Assembly: GCA_963989385.1 (NCBI GenBank) | Contig: OZ022508.1 | Coordinates: forward strand, 51,747,087 to 51,811,086 | From: Ctena decussata | Taxonomy: Eukaryota > Mollusca > Bivalvia > Lucinida > Lucinidae | Reading direction: 5' to 3' | DNA: 64,000 nt | In this document: piece after piece, positions 44,107-55,756 of the stretch | How the letters are laid out: each line of letters begins with the position of its first letter | Position numbering within the stretch: the first letter of the stretch is position 1 | The notes under the pieces: generated by a model | The model's input: the letters and a program-made list of their open reading frames with translations, nothing else | Told to the model about the DNA's origin: nothing | The model's database searches: none | Program-made: the position numbers and the translations under genes

Positions 44107-44454
44107 GGAGATCAGTACTACAGTATTAGGAGATCAGTACTACAGTATTACTATATCCGCCATTGCAAATATGGACTTTGTATTTGATGGTACTGGAGAT
44201 CAGTACTACAGTATTACTATATCCGCCATTGCAAATATGAACTTTGTATTTGATGGTACTTATGTTTTCAGCTGGCGGATATATGCTTGCTTTTTATTCA
44301 AATAATTTTGGCATGTGCGCTTAAGCTTATTGGAGATCAGTACTACAGTATTACTATATCCGCCATTGCAAATATGGACTTTGTATTTGAAGGTACTTAT
44401 GTTTTCAGCTGGCGGATATATGCTTGCTTTTTATTCACATATTTTTGGCATGTG
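44107..44454 (+). repeat. Four partial B copies with a common start
   Basis: GGAGATCAGTACTACAG begins at 44107, 44129, 44195 and 44332. The copies are cut after 22, 66, 137 and 123 bp before the next start. The complete B2 follows at 44455. Confidence 0.95.
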
Positions 44455-44678
44455 GGAGATCAGTACTACAGTATTACTATATCCGCCATTGCAAATATGG
44501 ACTTTGTATTTGATGGTACTTATGTTTTCAGCTGGCGGATATATGCTTGCTTTTCATTCACATATTTTTGGCATGTGCGCTTAAGCTTATTGCAATAAAT
44601 GGTCTACATTTCCCAAACCCAGTCTTCCTTATATTTTACTAGTATGTGCCATTGGGCGACCAACAGAGAGGAATTAAT
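44455..44678 (+). repeat. B2 split direct repeat (right end of inner element)
   Basis: 224 bp, same as B1. It ends ggaattaat. TTTC occurs on both outer sides (39093-39096 and 44679-44682), as microhomology or a 4-bp duplication. Confidence 0.95.
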
Positions 44679-45253
44679 TTTCTATTTTTACTAGTCATAT
44701 CATGTGCTGGTACGACACTCGTCATCACCGGTGTGCGTAAAGTATTTACCAATGTAGTGTCATTTTGTGCTAGAGCACTGGCTGTAACTGGTATAGAATC
44801 ATGTTTATTTTTCCTATTTTTCTTTGTTTTAAGTGTTGATACACGTAATTTGGGATTACATTTCTTTTTGTTTGTTGTTTTCAGTTTAGGGTGTTTACCC
44901 GCTGAAGAAGTCTCATTAAGTCCCAGTTCACTGTATAAATGATTGTCTTGCATGGCATCCAAATTTATCACTTGTACTCCCTGTAACTCTTTGTTAACCA
45001 TACAGGAACTAAAGTCAACGTCTGATGGATATGTTGGCGGATCATTAATAGTACTGACAATTTCAAGTCTTTGTTCAGTTCTACATATCTCCTCAGTTTC
45101 TGGCGTATTGGCTGCTGACGTCTGTAAGCAGCTTGAATCTGTAGTGACCTCGCAACACAGACATCGAGCTTGCGAGGCTGACCGCTTTCTGTCTCCTGGA
45201 AGCATCTGAAAAATAAAGGCAGAGGCAGTATCAAAATTGTCTTTGCTTAACAA
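44679..45253 (-). CDS. Uncharacterised ORF of outer element, interrupted by inner element
   Basis: About 191 residues from the ATG at 45253, with a Cys-rich start (QARCLCCEV) and a Lys-rich middle (KTTNKKKCNPKLRVSTLKTK). No family recognised. The last codons of the visible ORF come from repeat B2. If the inner element is removed without a target duplication, the frame continues at 39096 as KKQKRSKNRVPLTTNILYG... for about 85 codons and stops inside B1 of the outer element. A strong minus-strand acceptor (tttatttttcag) precedes ATG CTT at 45206, so the real exon may begin there. Confidence 0.5.
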
Positions 45254-47657
45254 TCTCTGTGGGTCATTATTGTTACTTTTTTATTTTCCTATCATTATTA
45301 TTATCATTTTAAGTTATTATTGTTAAATTAGTTCTGTATGTGTGGTTGTTTATTATTATTATCATATTAAATTAGTTTGGATCTCTGGGCTAATTATTAT
45401 TATTATTATTGTTATTATTATGGCAGTTGCTATAGGCCATAATTATAAAATTACATCAAATTAACTTGCTGTATGACTCCTCTGAAGTTCTTGAAGTTCT
45501 TATTGTAAGGTTACTAAAGTAGACAATTTATACCTGTCCATACATAAAATGTAATGTTTCTTGTTTCATTACTGTAACAGTGTTTTGTCATCCAGTAGAT
45601 TAAGTGTATTGGCTTATTCGAGTAAATAGTTTTTATTTATTTTTCATTACATATTTCATTATTATTCTTACATTTATTTTTTTTTTTTTTTTTATTTATA
45701 TCATTATTTATGATATATCATTATTATTATTATTATTTTCATATATTTCTTAATATTTCAACCCTTGGGTTTTGTATATATTCGCATTCCTGAAAGCTGA
45801 GATAACTAATTTATTTAATTATTATTTTATTAACTAACATGTTTGTCCCATTTTTAGGAAGAAGGTTCATTGAGACAGGTCATTTATAAATGTCTCATAA
45901 TATGTCTCAGCTCTCTGAGATGATAACTGATTTATTTATCACTGCATCATTTTTTTATTTTTTATTTTTTTTTTTATTTTTTATTTACTTTTTTTTTTTT
46001 TTTTTAATTAATTATGTAATTAAAATTAAAATAAAATTGAACCAAATTAGAACTGACTATGTAAGATTGTCCTTGCAACTCTACAGTACCCTTGTCAAAA
46101 TTTGATGAATGAATCACACAGACTTTATACCCTACTAACTTTTTATCATACCTCCGCACTGAAATTTTGAAGCTTTTTATACCCACAGGTAGTGAATAAT
46201 GTCACTGTGAATAGTCAAAGCCTGACAATTGGGCAGTATGATACATGAGAAGGACAATTATGTTACTGTTTCCCTGACAAGGGAAAGGCAAAAGGTGACC
46301 AGCTGCATTGTAAGTAAAGTGCTCTGTAGACTCTAGGGGAAGGGTCCAAAACAGCCATTCCCTGAGGACTCTAGGGAAAGGGTCCAAAACAGCCATTCCC
46401 TGTGTAGAGAGTATATTATGAAGAAACAGACTGTACGGGGTGCCACAGTAGAGTACTGTACTTGTTTTCATGAAACCATGAATTTTATTGTTAAAACTAG
46501 AAGGCGATTAGCCTCCCCAGCTGATGTAGTTTGGCAAAACATGATAGGGTTTCTATACTGCCGGTCCCCACAGACTTCACTTGTTGGTTTAGGTGTCTAT
46601 TAAGACACTTTCAAACTTGGTTTGCAGGAACTAATGGACCCTCAGTATTCTGAGTGGACCTGTAGTCCCCGCGATAACATGACGTCCTAACATAGAACTT
46701 TAGGTGACCAGCAAAACAGAAACTTTCCGGCAAGATATTTTACAACCGACACATGGCCAGCTAAATCACCAATGCTGGACATTCTCTGGCTATCTACCAA
46801 CCCTACCACTGTATGTTTAAAGAGTGCCAAGAAATGGTGATTTCTTGAGAAGGCAAACCATCTTGCTCTACCGGTGAGGAGAAAATTGCCAATATCACAA
46901 TGAACCAACCAATCCAAGCTGGTGATTTAGTAATCATTCATTTGGCTATGTATATTGTTGTAATAGTTGTAATCATAGCCCTTTAATGGCTGCAGTATCT
47001 CGCTGGTAAAACATGTATAGTATATAATACTTGTTTAGTATGACATGTATATATCCGGCTATTCCAAGAGATGTATTTAGACATTCTGATAGCTGTTAAT
47101 GTTACAGCATAATGTCAAAAGGAAAAAATAAATAAAATAAACATAAAGCTCAACAGAAAATTAAAGTTCATTTGAGCCAGGAGATAAGCAATTAGGTTAA
47201 TTTCATATTCATTAAAAATGTGGGAAAATAGCATAAGTAATGAACGAGTTCACACTTTCAACACGAAATTTTAGGTATTGTCGATTTCTAGTGATTGTGC
47301 CTCGCTAGGTAATAATAATCGGTTAGGTAAGGTGTTTAGATTAACATCGACAACAGTAATGACACACTCAAACAACCTACTAAGCATCCATTCGTTATTA
47401 AAACAATGTATGGCCATATCTTGGTCTTGAAGATACAATATTTACTTTGAACGTTTTGCTTGACTGTTTTCTGCGTAGTTACTTGTGAGGGGAGATAAGC
47501 CAAACTAAACCCGTGATAGGGTAATAACAATTTACGAATTTCAAGATTGACGAAACTCTCGAGTAGTGTCACGGATAACCGAAAGTGTTTTGCGCAGAAA
47601 CATTACCCCACAAAATAACGCCTTTAATTATTATTTGTTAAATCGATCTATATTGAT
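45207..47657. other. AT-rich spacer of outer element
   Basis: (TTA)n microsatellites (45285-45425, 45715-45740), long T runs (45668-45695, 45945-46005) and a 35-bp duplication (46325-46395, ctaggg(g)aagggtccaaaacagcc). Short ORFs on the minus strand show no recombinase or RT motifs. It may be an intron of the outer element. Confidence 0.5.
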
Positions 47658-48266
47658 TCATTTGAAAGTCTTAAGTATTGACACAACGACTGCTCGTATG
47701 CTGTAAAAGTATCTGCGTTGCCCAAAGGGTTCAGTAAGATGTACGCCATCGGTATCTATTGTTGCTTTTTTGTTTACCCCCCAAAAGCCTTTATGTCTCC
47801 AGAATCGACAGCAGTTGATTTTGGATAATTCGGTTGCCAAGAGATGGTTAGCTGTGTCTACTTTACTATTAAATTTCGGAACATCCACTTTGTGTCTAGT
47901 TGGGCGTGATGGTGGAAATCTATGTAGGATCTGTAGGACGGCAACATGGTGCACATTGTAGTTGCTTAAAAGAGAGTGGATAAAATCTTTGATTTTCGAG
48001 ACGAGCCTCTCGGGAGTGCATTTAGAGTCAGCCAAATCATTTGTTCCGATTTGGAGGATCACAATGTCAGGTTCAAAATCTTGAACGTAAGAAATGCAGT
48101 CATGTTTTAGCTTTTCTACATTGGCACCGGGCGAACTTGCGTACTGCACCATAATTTCACTTGGTTTTAAATTTAAGGAGTACGAAAAAGTGTGCCTATT
48201 TGCTTTCACAAACCTTTTGAAATGGCTTATAAAACTATGGCCGAGAAGGAGAACTTTGCGCACCAT
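47658..48266 (-). CDS. SGNH/GDSL-type hydrolase ORF
   Basis: 202 residues, uninterrupted. The SGNH blocks are all visible: VLLLGHSFI (S11), SPGAN (G47), ILQIGTNDLAD (N76) and DTDGVHLTE (D173, H176). It ends FGQRRYFYSIRAVV, as in other small SGNH domains. Substrate unknown. Such hydrolase domains are reported as passengers in some Ngaro-type elements and in CR1-like ORF1 proteins. It starts about 250 bp inside A1 of the outer element, which supports its being element-encoded and not a host gene. Confidence 0.85.
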   Translation of the reverse strand: MVRKVLLLGHSFISHFKRFVKANRHTFSYSLNLKPSEIMVQYASSPGANVEKLKHDCISYVQDFEPDIVILQIGTNDLADSKCTPERLVSKIKDFIHSLLSNYNVHHVAVLQILHRFPPSRPTRHKVDVPKFNSKVDTANHLLATELSKINCCRFWRHKGFWGVNKKATIDTDGVHLTEPFGQRRYFYSIRAVVVSILKTFK

Positions 48267-48521
48267 GTTCGCAGAGTGTGAGCCGAAAATAAACGGGGTC
48301 TACTTTCATTAGCAAGGGGACCCGAGCGGTAGCGGTCACGTGACTGATTAAGAGGCGTTGGTCGCCATTTTGTATGTTGAAAATTATGGAAAATTCACGA
48401 AAAATTAAATATATTTCTCTTAATATTAAGTTTTTATTGTACAAAAAGGCCTAGAAAAATATGATAAATCAAGGCCAAATAAAATATGGCAAATTTCAGA
48501 AGAAAAAAACGCTAGAAAAGA

Positions 48522-48751
48522 TTTTAGGTCGAAAATTAGTTTAACGAGGACTCACCTCTGCCAGTTCCTCCAAAAGAATGCCCGATGGCCGTGTGCAAAT
48601 AAGCCTTGTTGGAAAAGGGAGCATGTGATTGGTTGGTGAGTCTGGTTCCAAGAAATTGGTTCTATGTTTAGATTTCCAGGAAAGGGAGCTAAATTTAGAC
48701 TAGCATGGTCACTCAGCCATAAAATATTTTACCTGACGTAAAATCATTTAT
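48522..48751. repeat. 230-bp direct repeat R, copy A1 of outer element
   Basis: See 38481-38710. The potential splice donor on the minus strand is at 48556/48555. Confidence 0.95.
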
Positions 48752-48900
48752 CCAACACCCGAACACATGTGGGTTCACTTAAGAATTGCCTGAAAAGGAC
48801 AGTTTTGATGAGGGGTTACAGTACATAGGTTTATCTGACAAAAAGGACAAGGCCAAAGTCCCTCATTGCTTCCGAATTACTTTGGTTTTGAGACAGGTTT

Positions 48901-51900
48901 TTGGCTCACCTGAGCCAGTGGCTCCGGGAGAGCTAATAGGATGGGCTGGCTTCATCGTCCGTCGTCATTGTACGTCCATTCAGTTTCAAACCACTTCTTC
49001 TCTGAAACCACTGGACCAATTGAAACCAAATTTCATATAAAGCCCTACTGGCAACATATATAAACTGCATCAGTGGTGGGTACACAATAGAAAAACGTAT
49101 GCTGCCTGTTTTTATAGTGGCTCTTTGGCCGTAACAATAGATCTATATGTTACCTATGTGTGTTGTCATTATGTCCCCCCAGCATGGGGTGGGGGACATA
49201 TTGTTTTTGGTGTGGATCTTGTCAGCTTACCTGAGTATGTAGTAGTGCTTAGTGAGCTATTCTGATAGGACCACACCCATATAATTATGGTAAAATCCAT
49301 TAAAATCTGAAAAATCTTAAAAGCAATCTGTAAACAATTGACATCTGCTCCTAAACCACTAGGCCAGCTTGGACCAAACTTCATAGGAATGATCCTTGGG
49401 AGGTACTTACTCAAATATGTTTAAAGATTTAGAACCCAAGCAGAACTCAGGTTTCTGTGGCAACTAATATGTAATTCTGAAGAAAGTCTTTAAAAATTTT
49501 CTTGTCAAAAACTGCGTGCTGGATTTTCATGAAACTCATGACTTTGCATGAGGCCATTTCAGTTTTTTGCATTTTGGCATTTCAAGATGGTGGCCATCTG
49601 CCATTACTTAAAATAGCACAAAACACGAAAATGACAATATCTCGATAACTTTGTCTTTGCATAAAGCCATGAATACACAGTTCCGAGAATAGCCGCTAAG
49701 CTCCGCCTGCTTAGTTACTGTTACTACGTCTCACAAGCTTACAAAAAGATGGCGGAAAAACAAATCACAAATGCAAGTGCCTGCTAAATGTTTGCGATCT
49801 ATGGCAAGAATCAGCCTCCTCGTGGCCTACACATGGCAGTTGGCGCACCATGCATTTCCGATGCGTTCTGTTAAATTTATTACAAGTGGTGTTAGTTTGT
49901 TTTCTTTAAACAGGTGACATCCCTTCATTAACTGAAAGGTAGAATCACGGACTTATATTGGTATTGACCACGTGCGATTTGTTTGTGAGACTATGTCACG
50001 TGATAAGTTGTCGTTGCATTGGCCAGATATACGAAATCATGTGATTTTGTGTGACATTCTGGGTGTGGCTCGGAACTGTGTATTCAGTTTTTTGCCTTTT
50101 GGCGTTTCAAGATGGCTGCCATCTACCATTACTAAAACAGCACAAAACACAAAAATGACAATATCTTAATAACCGCTAAATGTATTTTGACAAAATTTAT
50201 GTCAGAATGACTCTTGCAAGGAGTTGTTTCAAAATTAAAAAGAAATAGACCAGTCAAGATGGCTTCTGTTACTTAAAATAGCAAAATGTTCTAGTGAGAA
50301 AAGCTCACTGGAATCAGACCAGATTTGTGTCAGAATGGCCCATGCATGTTGCCATTATGATTTTCTTGTAATTTGCCATGTCAAGATGTCAAGATGGCCC
50401 CCATCTGCCATTGCTATAAAAAATACAAAACTTGGAAATAATACTAATTCACTAACCGCTCAAATTTTTGTGAAATTGATTGTTGCATTGAGATCTTTCA
50501 AACTTAAATAAAAGTAAATGTGAAAATAAGGAAATCTCAATGAAACTGGACCAATTTTGTGTCAGAATGGTCCTTGCATCAAGCCTTTTAGATTTCTTGC
50601 ATTTTTGCATTCCAAGATGGCTACCATCTGTCGTTACCCTCTGTTACTTAAAATAGCAAACTGTGAAAGTTAAAAAATTTAAATGGAACTGGACCAATTA
50701 AGTATCAGAATGGTCCATGCATGAAGCAATTTCAATTCTTGCATTTTTAGCTTGCCTGAACGAAAGTTCAGGAAGAGCTATTGTTGTCACCCCGGCGTCA
50801 GCGTCTGTGTCCGCGTCTGCGTCGGCGTCCGGATTGGATGTTTTGGTAAAAGTTTTTTAACGACCTATATCTCCTTAACCCATTGATGGATTCTTTTGAT
50901 ACTTGCACTGTAGGTAGATATTGGTCCAAAGTTTAACAGGGTACCACCACCACCCCACTCCATGACCTTAATGTCAAGCTCATGGACTTAGAAAATTGGG
51001 AGTATTTTTGGACTGGATGTTTAGGTTAAAGTTTTATAAAGCCCAATATCTACTTAACCCATGGATGGATTCCTTTGATACTTGCACTGTAGTTAGTTAT
51101 TGGTCCAAAGTTTTCCAAGGTATAACCAACATCCCCCTCAGTGACCTTGATGTCAAGGTCATGGACTTAGAAAATTGTCTTTTTATTGATTGGATGTTTT
51201 GGTTAAAGTCTTTTAAAGACACATATCTCCTGAACCTAGTGATGAATTCTTTTCATATTTGCACTTTAGTTAGATATTAGTCCAAAGTTTTGCCGAGTAC
51301 TACCCCATCCCTGCTCAGTGACCTTGATGTCAAGGTCAGGGACTTTGGATATTTGTTCTTTATTCAAGTTTTCTAATTGCATACTGATTCATAATGCTTG
51401 GCAGAGATTTAGTTTACAGTTTACTTGAATTGATGTTAGACACTTTTTTGAGTTTTTTACAAAACACTATATACTTACCCCACTGGATGACCTTGAAGTC
51501 AAGGTCATTGCCTTAGAATTTTGTCTGAAAGATTTTGGTTAAAGTTTTGTAGTTATGAAGACATAATTTCACAGTGCTACGATGGACTCAGTTGATACTA
51601 ATACTTGGACTCATGTTAGATAATGGTTCAAGGTTTTGTTACATCCAAGCCCCCCCCCCCCCCCCACACACACACACATTTTATTTTGATTTTATTTTAA
51701 GACTTATTTCTTAGATAGCTTTTGTTTATAAATGTGTTGTCATTATGGACATGCTTGCCTGAAGTTTTATGCATAGAAGTCCACACCTCCAAAGCAACTT
51801 GTGATGGGCAAGCACCTATTCAGGCGAGCTATGCCGTCAGGCGACAGCTCTTGTTGACTTCCACGGTGGCTGCCGTTTGCCACTACTTAAAATAGCACAA

Positions 51901-52380
51901 AACATGAAAATGACAACAGCTGAATTGATTTTGACAAAATTTGTGGCAAGCTGATTCTTGCATTAAAATAAGACCAATCAAGTTGGTCTCTGTTACTAAA
52001 AATAGCAAAATGTGAAAATGAGAAAATCTCTTTGGAATTGAACCAGTTTATTGTCAGAATGGTCCTTGCATGAAGCCTTTTCGATTTTTTGCATTTTTGC
52101 ATTCCAAGATGGCTGCCAACTGCCATTACTAAAAATAGCACAAAACATGAAAATGACAATATCTCAGTAACAGCTGAATAGATTTTGATGAAATTGGTGC
52201 AAAACGATTCTTGCATTGAGATTTTTCAAAGATTAATAAAGATAGACCAGTCAAGTTGGCCTCTGTTACTAAAATAGCAAAAGACGGAAATGAGAAAATC
52301 TCAACGGAATTGGGCCAGTTTTGTATCTGAAGGGTCCTGTGGCAAAATAGCGATATCAGGCCCATTTGGACCTCTTTTTT
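48901..52380 (+). mobile_element. Helentron/HINE-like element D with nested insert
   Basis: Starts ttGGCTCACCTGAGCCAGTG and ends tagcgatatcaggcccatttggacctctttttt. The inside contains diverged units of about 310 bp (ccaagatggctgccatctgccattact...gaattggaccaattttgt). The beginnings of two other families lie at 49169 (tatgtccccccagc) and 49226 (tcagcttacctgag), so it is a mosaic. Confidence 0.55.
50748..51855 (+). mobile_element. Third HINE-like family (agcttgcctgaac...), nested in D
   Basis: Starts TAGCTTGCCTGAACGAAAGT with a hairpin, followed by gtc-rich sequence (gcgtctgtgtccgcgtctgc), and ends caggcgagctatgccgtcaggcgacagctcttgtt. It contains three to four diverged units of about 185 bp with tgaccttgatgtcaaggtca palindromes and a C-run plus (CA)n at 51648-51676. 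Confidence 0.65.
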
Positions 52381-52967
52381 TGTCCTAGTTATTGGCATTC
52401 GATTAGGAATTAGATAAAAAGCAGTATTGTCATTTTGTCTTTTTAATTAAGAGACCAAGGAGTGTGTGTTTCATCATTTGTGATATTGTATATCATTCAA
52501 ATTATTTTAGCTGTGTTGTTTCATAAAAATAGTCCGACTGAACCAGGAGGTATAGCCGGGTATGAAATTTTGGAATTGTCAGTGGAAAAGGGCATAGATG
52601 TGATTAGATTTTGTTGACCTGGACACCATTCTCAAGGTCAGTACTGAAATTTCTCTTGTCCTTTCATCTCTTGTTTTTATCTCTTAAGAAGGTGGATTTT
52701 CACAAAACTTAAGAGATTAAGTCATTTTGAGTAGCCAAACACTTGAACAGCTATTGGTGACCTTGACTCCATTTTCAAGGTCAAAGTAGGATTTTCTCTT
52801 AAAATGAAGCTACCTCTTGAACCAACAAAAATGGACTTTTACCATACTTTTATACCAAAGACCTTTACCCCATTTGCAAGGTCACAGGAGGATTTTCCGC
52901 AAAAATGAAGATATCTGTTTTGTCTTAAAAAAAAAAGAGAAAAAAAAGAGACATCTGTAGTGTACAC

Positions 52968-53390
52968 TGTAAGGCAATTGTTTTACATTTTCCCAGTTAC
53001 AATACAATACAATACAATGGGAAATGATAAACATTTGGGGTGGTGGCCATATTGGAAATTCTTGACTTTTGCAATTCTTACGTGAAAAATGTGATTTTAC
53101 CAGTCATATTTCCTAGTAAGAAATACCATAGTTAGGTGATTTTTATGAGAGCCCACTGTTTGCTTTTATGTGGAGATCAAAATTTATTTAGCATGCCATG
53201 TTTTATTAATTTATAAGACAGGAGTTTTTCCTGCCAAATAGTCTCAGAGATCTAGATCCATCTTGTAAGGCACTTGTTTTACATTTTCCCAGTTACAATA
53301 CATGCAACACAATGGGAAATGATAAACATTTGGGGTGGTGGCCATATTGGAAATTCTTGACTTTTGCAATCCTTACGTGAATAAAATTTC
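52968..53390. repeat. Tandem duplication of about 300 bp
   Basis: aaggca(a/c)ttgttttacattttcccagttacaata... occurs at 52970 and 53270. The segment 53085-53263 recurs at 55503-55681. Confidence 0.85.
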
Positions 53391-55502
53391 CTTTTAAAAG
53401 GAAGGCTTGCCCAGCTAAGCCAGTGAAATTTTCATGAGTCGTTATTGAAGTGAACCCAATTGTTGGTGCACTTTCTGTTGCTATCTTTTAATAAGCAAAG
53501 CATTTGATTTCTTAACTTTTTGAATGGTGGCAATATTTATAGGTGTGAGGTAAATACAAGTGTAGAAATTATTTGAAAAACAAACTGAGGAAATATTTAA
53601 ACACACACACACACTCACACAGAGAGAGAGAGAGAGAGAGAGTTTTCCAACGTTTTGGCCGTTAGGCATGTCTCAAGGAAAATTACCATATGAACCTATT
53701 TCAAGTCTTTTCTTTACGGCTGCTGAGTCACTTAGTTTGAATCAAATTTTAGGAAAGACTGTTTAAAACCCATGACTATGGAATTTTGGCATATCTGAAC
53801 TTGGCATCAAAGAAGACAATAAATTTATATTTACTGAAGTTTATTTTTGGGTTTAGTGGCATCAGTGGCAATTTTGACACTCTGAGAAGAAAATGCATGC
53901 TGCTATTGTTCGAGACAATAACTTGCTTTACACCATTTGGGAGCAACAAAGCATGGAACCCATTGCATTCATACTTCCATGAACTTCCGAGAAATGAAAT
54001 TTATCTTTTATATTTATGCTATGTTTTCACATCAGTTTTGTTACTTATTCGTGAAGTTCTGACTAATTTAACGCCGAGGAAAGGACGAAGAATAGCTATA
54101 AACCAACGTGTTTTATAATGATGTACAACAGCCGCTACTATGACATGACTTATATCAAACGTTACATCCGCCAATCATCTATTTGAATTATCCGTGACGT
54201 CGCTTATGCTTGTATGAATGAGTGTTGTTCATGGATGTATGAACATCGTCAGCCCAGTATAGGTTCATCTAAGGAAAACGTCGACGAGTGTAAATATTTA
54301 TCTGTACATTGGTTTAGGTGAAGTAAAAAGGCAACATAAGAGAGTGTTATAAATGCAAGAAAAATGTCCACACAAGCCCCACTCGCACCTACTGCAATCA
54401 CAGTAGGCCCTTGCCCAACTATAATCCAAATCAGTAGTACGTCCCGGTACTGGAAGTTATACCCAGCATCATCGCATCATCCAACCAACCACTCTATTGT
54501 CATAAAGCTGTCAATGATTCCCTAAAAGTCGGCCTCAACGAGATTCAAATTTAAACGGTTCTGAATTGTCCTATTTTTCTGTACCTGTATCATCGTAAGA
54601 GGTTTTTAGTTCAGGCTATTCATGAACATGTTGATGGCGAATAGGAAATTTATCAGAAGCTAAAATGTGTACATTATATCGCTTATGCCTGTTGCAATGC
54701 GTATGCGTTAATATTACTCACCTACATTACCAGCTTTTACATACATAACACGGTCAGTTGTACATAAAAGCCACACACACGGATAGATGGGATACTCTTT
54801 TCAGTAAATGTGATGAGTGATAACGGGAAAAATCGTTAAAAGCGCATGTTTCTAAATTAAAACAATGAATTTGAACTTTGCTATTTTTTTACAGATACAC
54901 AGATCAGCCCATTCCGGCATAAGCGCAGTCTGATCAGTCTATCCTCAGCATGAAAGATGTCTGCATCATGAAGAATATATATGCCGAAAAAGACTGATCA
55001 GACCCCAAGAATGCACCGGTTCTGGACAGTGTGCCGGCTGCTTTGACTAGTCAGATTATGCGATGCCCTACGGCCTATTTTTCGCGACGCCGCAGCATGA
55101 TTTTGGAAAAAGCTCATGCTTGTAAACTAAGCTATAAATATACACTGTTTCTTACACAGGTTTTGATATATTTCTAAGGACGCAAAGCCAAATATTTTGC
55201 ATTAAATTAAGAATTTCATTTTTATGCAATCAGTTTATAAAAAGCAAAAGATATATGGCCAAGTTCAAGGCACTTGTGAAAGAAAAACGTGCTTTTTAAC
55301 GGAAATATCAAAACAGAAGTACATGCACTCTCAAAAATAGATTTTCCGTCTGTTATTTTTAGCAGATGAGGTAAATCGGATATGGATAAAAATAGACTCT
55401 CTTGGTATTTTCCGACTAAGCGTGACGTATCGTCTCTTCCGAAAATAACTCGGTATCACTAAACCACTTGAATACTGGCTTGCGACCGTCATCGCAAGCC
55501 AA
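53391..55502. other. Intron 2 sequence, no gene recognised
   Basis: (CA)n(GA)n microsatellite at 53600-53641. The 110-codon ORF at 53786-54118 is hydrophobic with no recognisable domain. Around 54900-55060 the phrase gatcagcc...gcgcagtctgatcag suggests an old inverted repeat. Confidence 0.4.
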
Positions 55503-55681
55503 AAATGTGATTTTACCAGTCATATTTCCTAGTAAAAAATACCATAGTTAGGTAATTTTTATGAGAGCCCACTGTTTGCTTTTATGTGGAGATCAAAATT
55601 TATTTAGCATGCCGTTTTTTTATTAATTTATAAGACAGGAGTTTTTCCTGCCAAATAGTCTCAGAGATCTAGATCCATCTT
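55503..55681. repeat. Second copy of 53085-53263
   Basis: aaaatgtgattttaccagtc...gatctagatccatctt; nearly identical to the first copy. Confidence 0.9.
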
Positions 55682-55700
55682 GAAAGATGGATCTAGATCT
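55665..55700. repeat. Perfect 17-bp-arm palindrome
   Basis: AGATCTAGATCCATCTT, GA, then the exact complement. It marks the right border of the 55503 repeat. Confidence 0.95.
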
Positions 55701-55756
55701 TTAGGACTGTTTTGGTAGAGAAAAGGTCATTTTATTACACAAGACTGATTTAAAAA

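Larger units (their letters stand above)
39097..44678 (+). mobile_element. Inner Ngaro/DIRS-like retrotransposon, 5582 bp, recombinase not visible
   Basis: A1 (39097-39449), gag, RT/RNase H, B1 (43144-43367), A2 (43368-43720), a spacer with partial B copies, B2 (44455-44678). A1/A2 are 353 bp each with one difference. B1/B2 are 224 bp and look identical. B1 and A2 abut directly, as expected for a circle-junction template. Only about 600 bp separates the RT stop from B1, too little for a tyrosine recombinase, and no such ORF is seen. It is young and inserted in the outer element. Confidence 0.85.
38094..48751 (-). mobile_element. Outer split-direct-repeat (Ngaro/DIRS-like) element with SGNH ORF, interrupted
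   Basis: In minus orientation the order is A1 (48751-48522), SGNH ORF, unknown ORF, B1 (38892-38782), 71 bp, A2 (38710-38481), a 275-bp spacer, B2 (38205-38094). The A copies are 230 bp with one visible difference. The B copies are about 112 bp. A1...B1-A2-B2 is the layout of Ngaro-type tyrosine-recombinase retrotransposons. The right edge of B2 falls exactly where copy 2 of the neighbouring composite element (57688) continues differently. I find no RT or recombinase belonging to it. A second element is inserted at 39097-44678. Confidence 0.6.

Noticed and set aside
44287..44598. Repeated peptide ORFs (YYSITISAIANMDFVFDGTYV)
   Set aside because: Translation of the B-repeat ladder, not a protein repeat.
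39093..44682. Interpretation of the inner element as an LTR retrotransposon
   Set aside because: The A and B repeats are split in the order A1...B1-A2...B2, and RT is of DIRS/Ngaro type without protease or DDE integrase.
45890..46105. Phe-rich ORF
   Set aside because: Translation of T-rich low-complexity sequence.
46202..46917. Minus-strand ORFs as part of an outer-element RT or recombinase
   Set aside because: Short, no motif matches, and one is partly a 35-bp duplication.
53786..54118. 110-codon hydrophobic ORF as a host gene
   Set aside because: No domain, no splice context and no repeat homology; cannot be supported.
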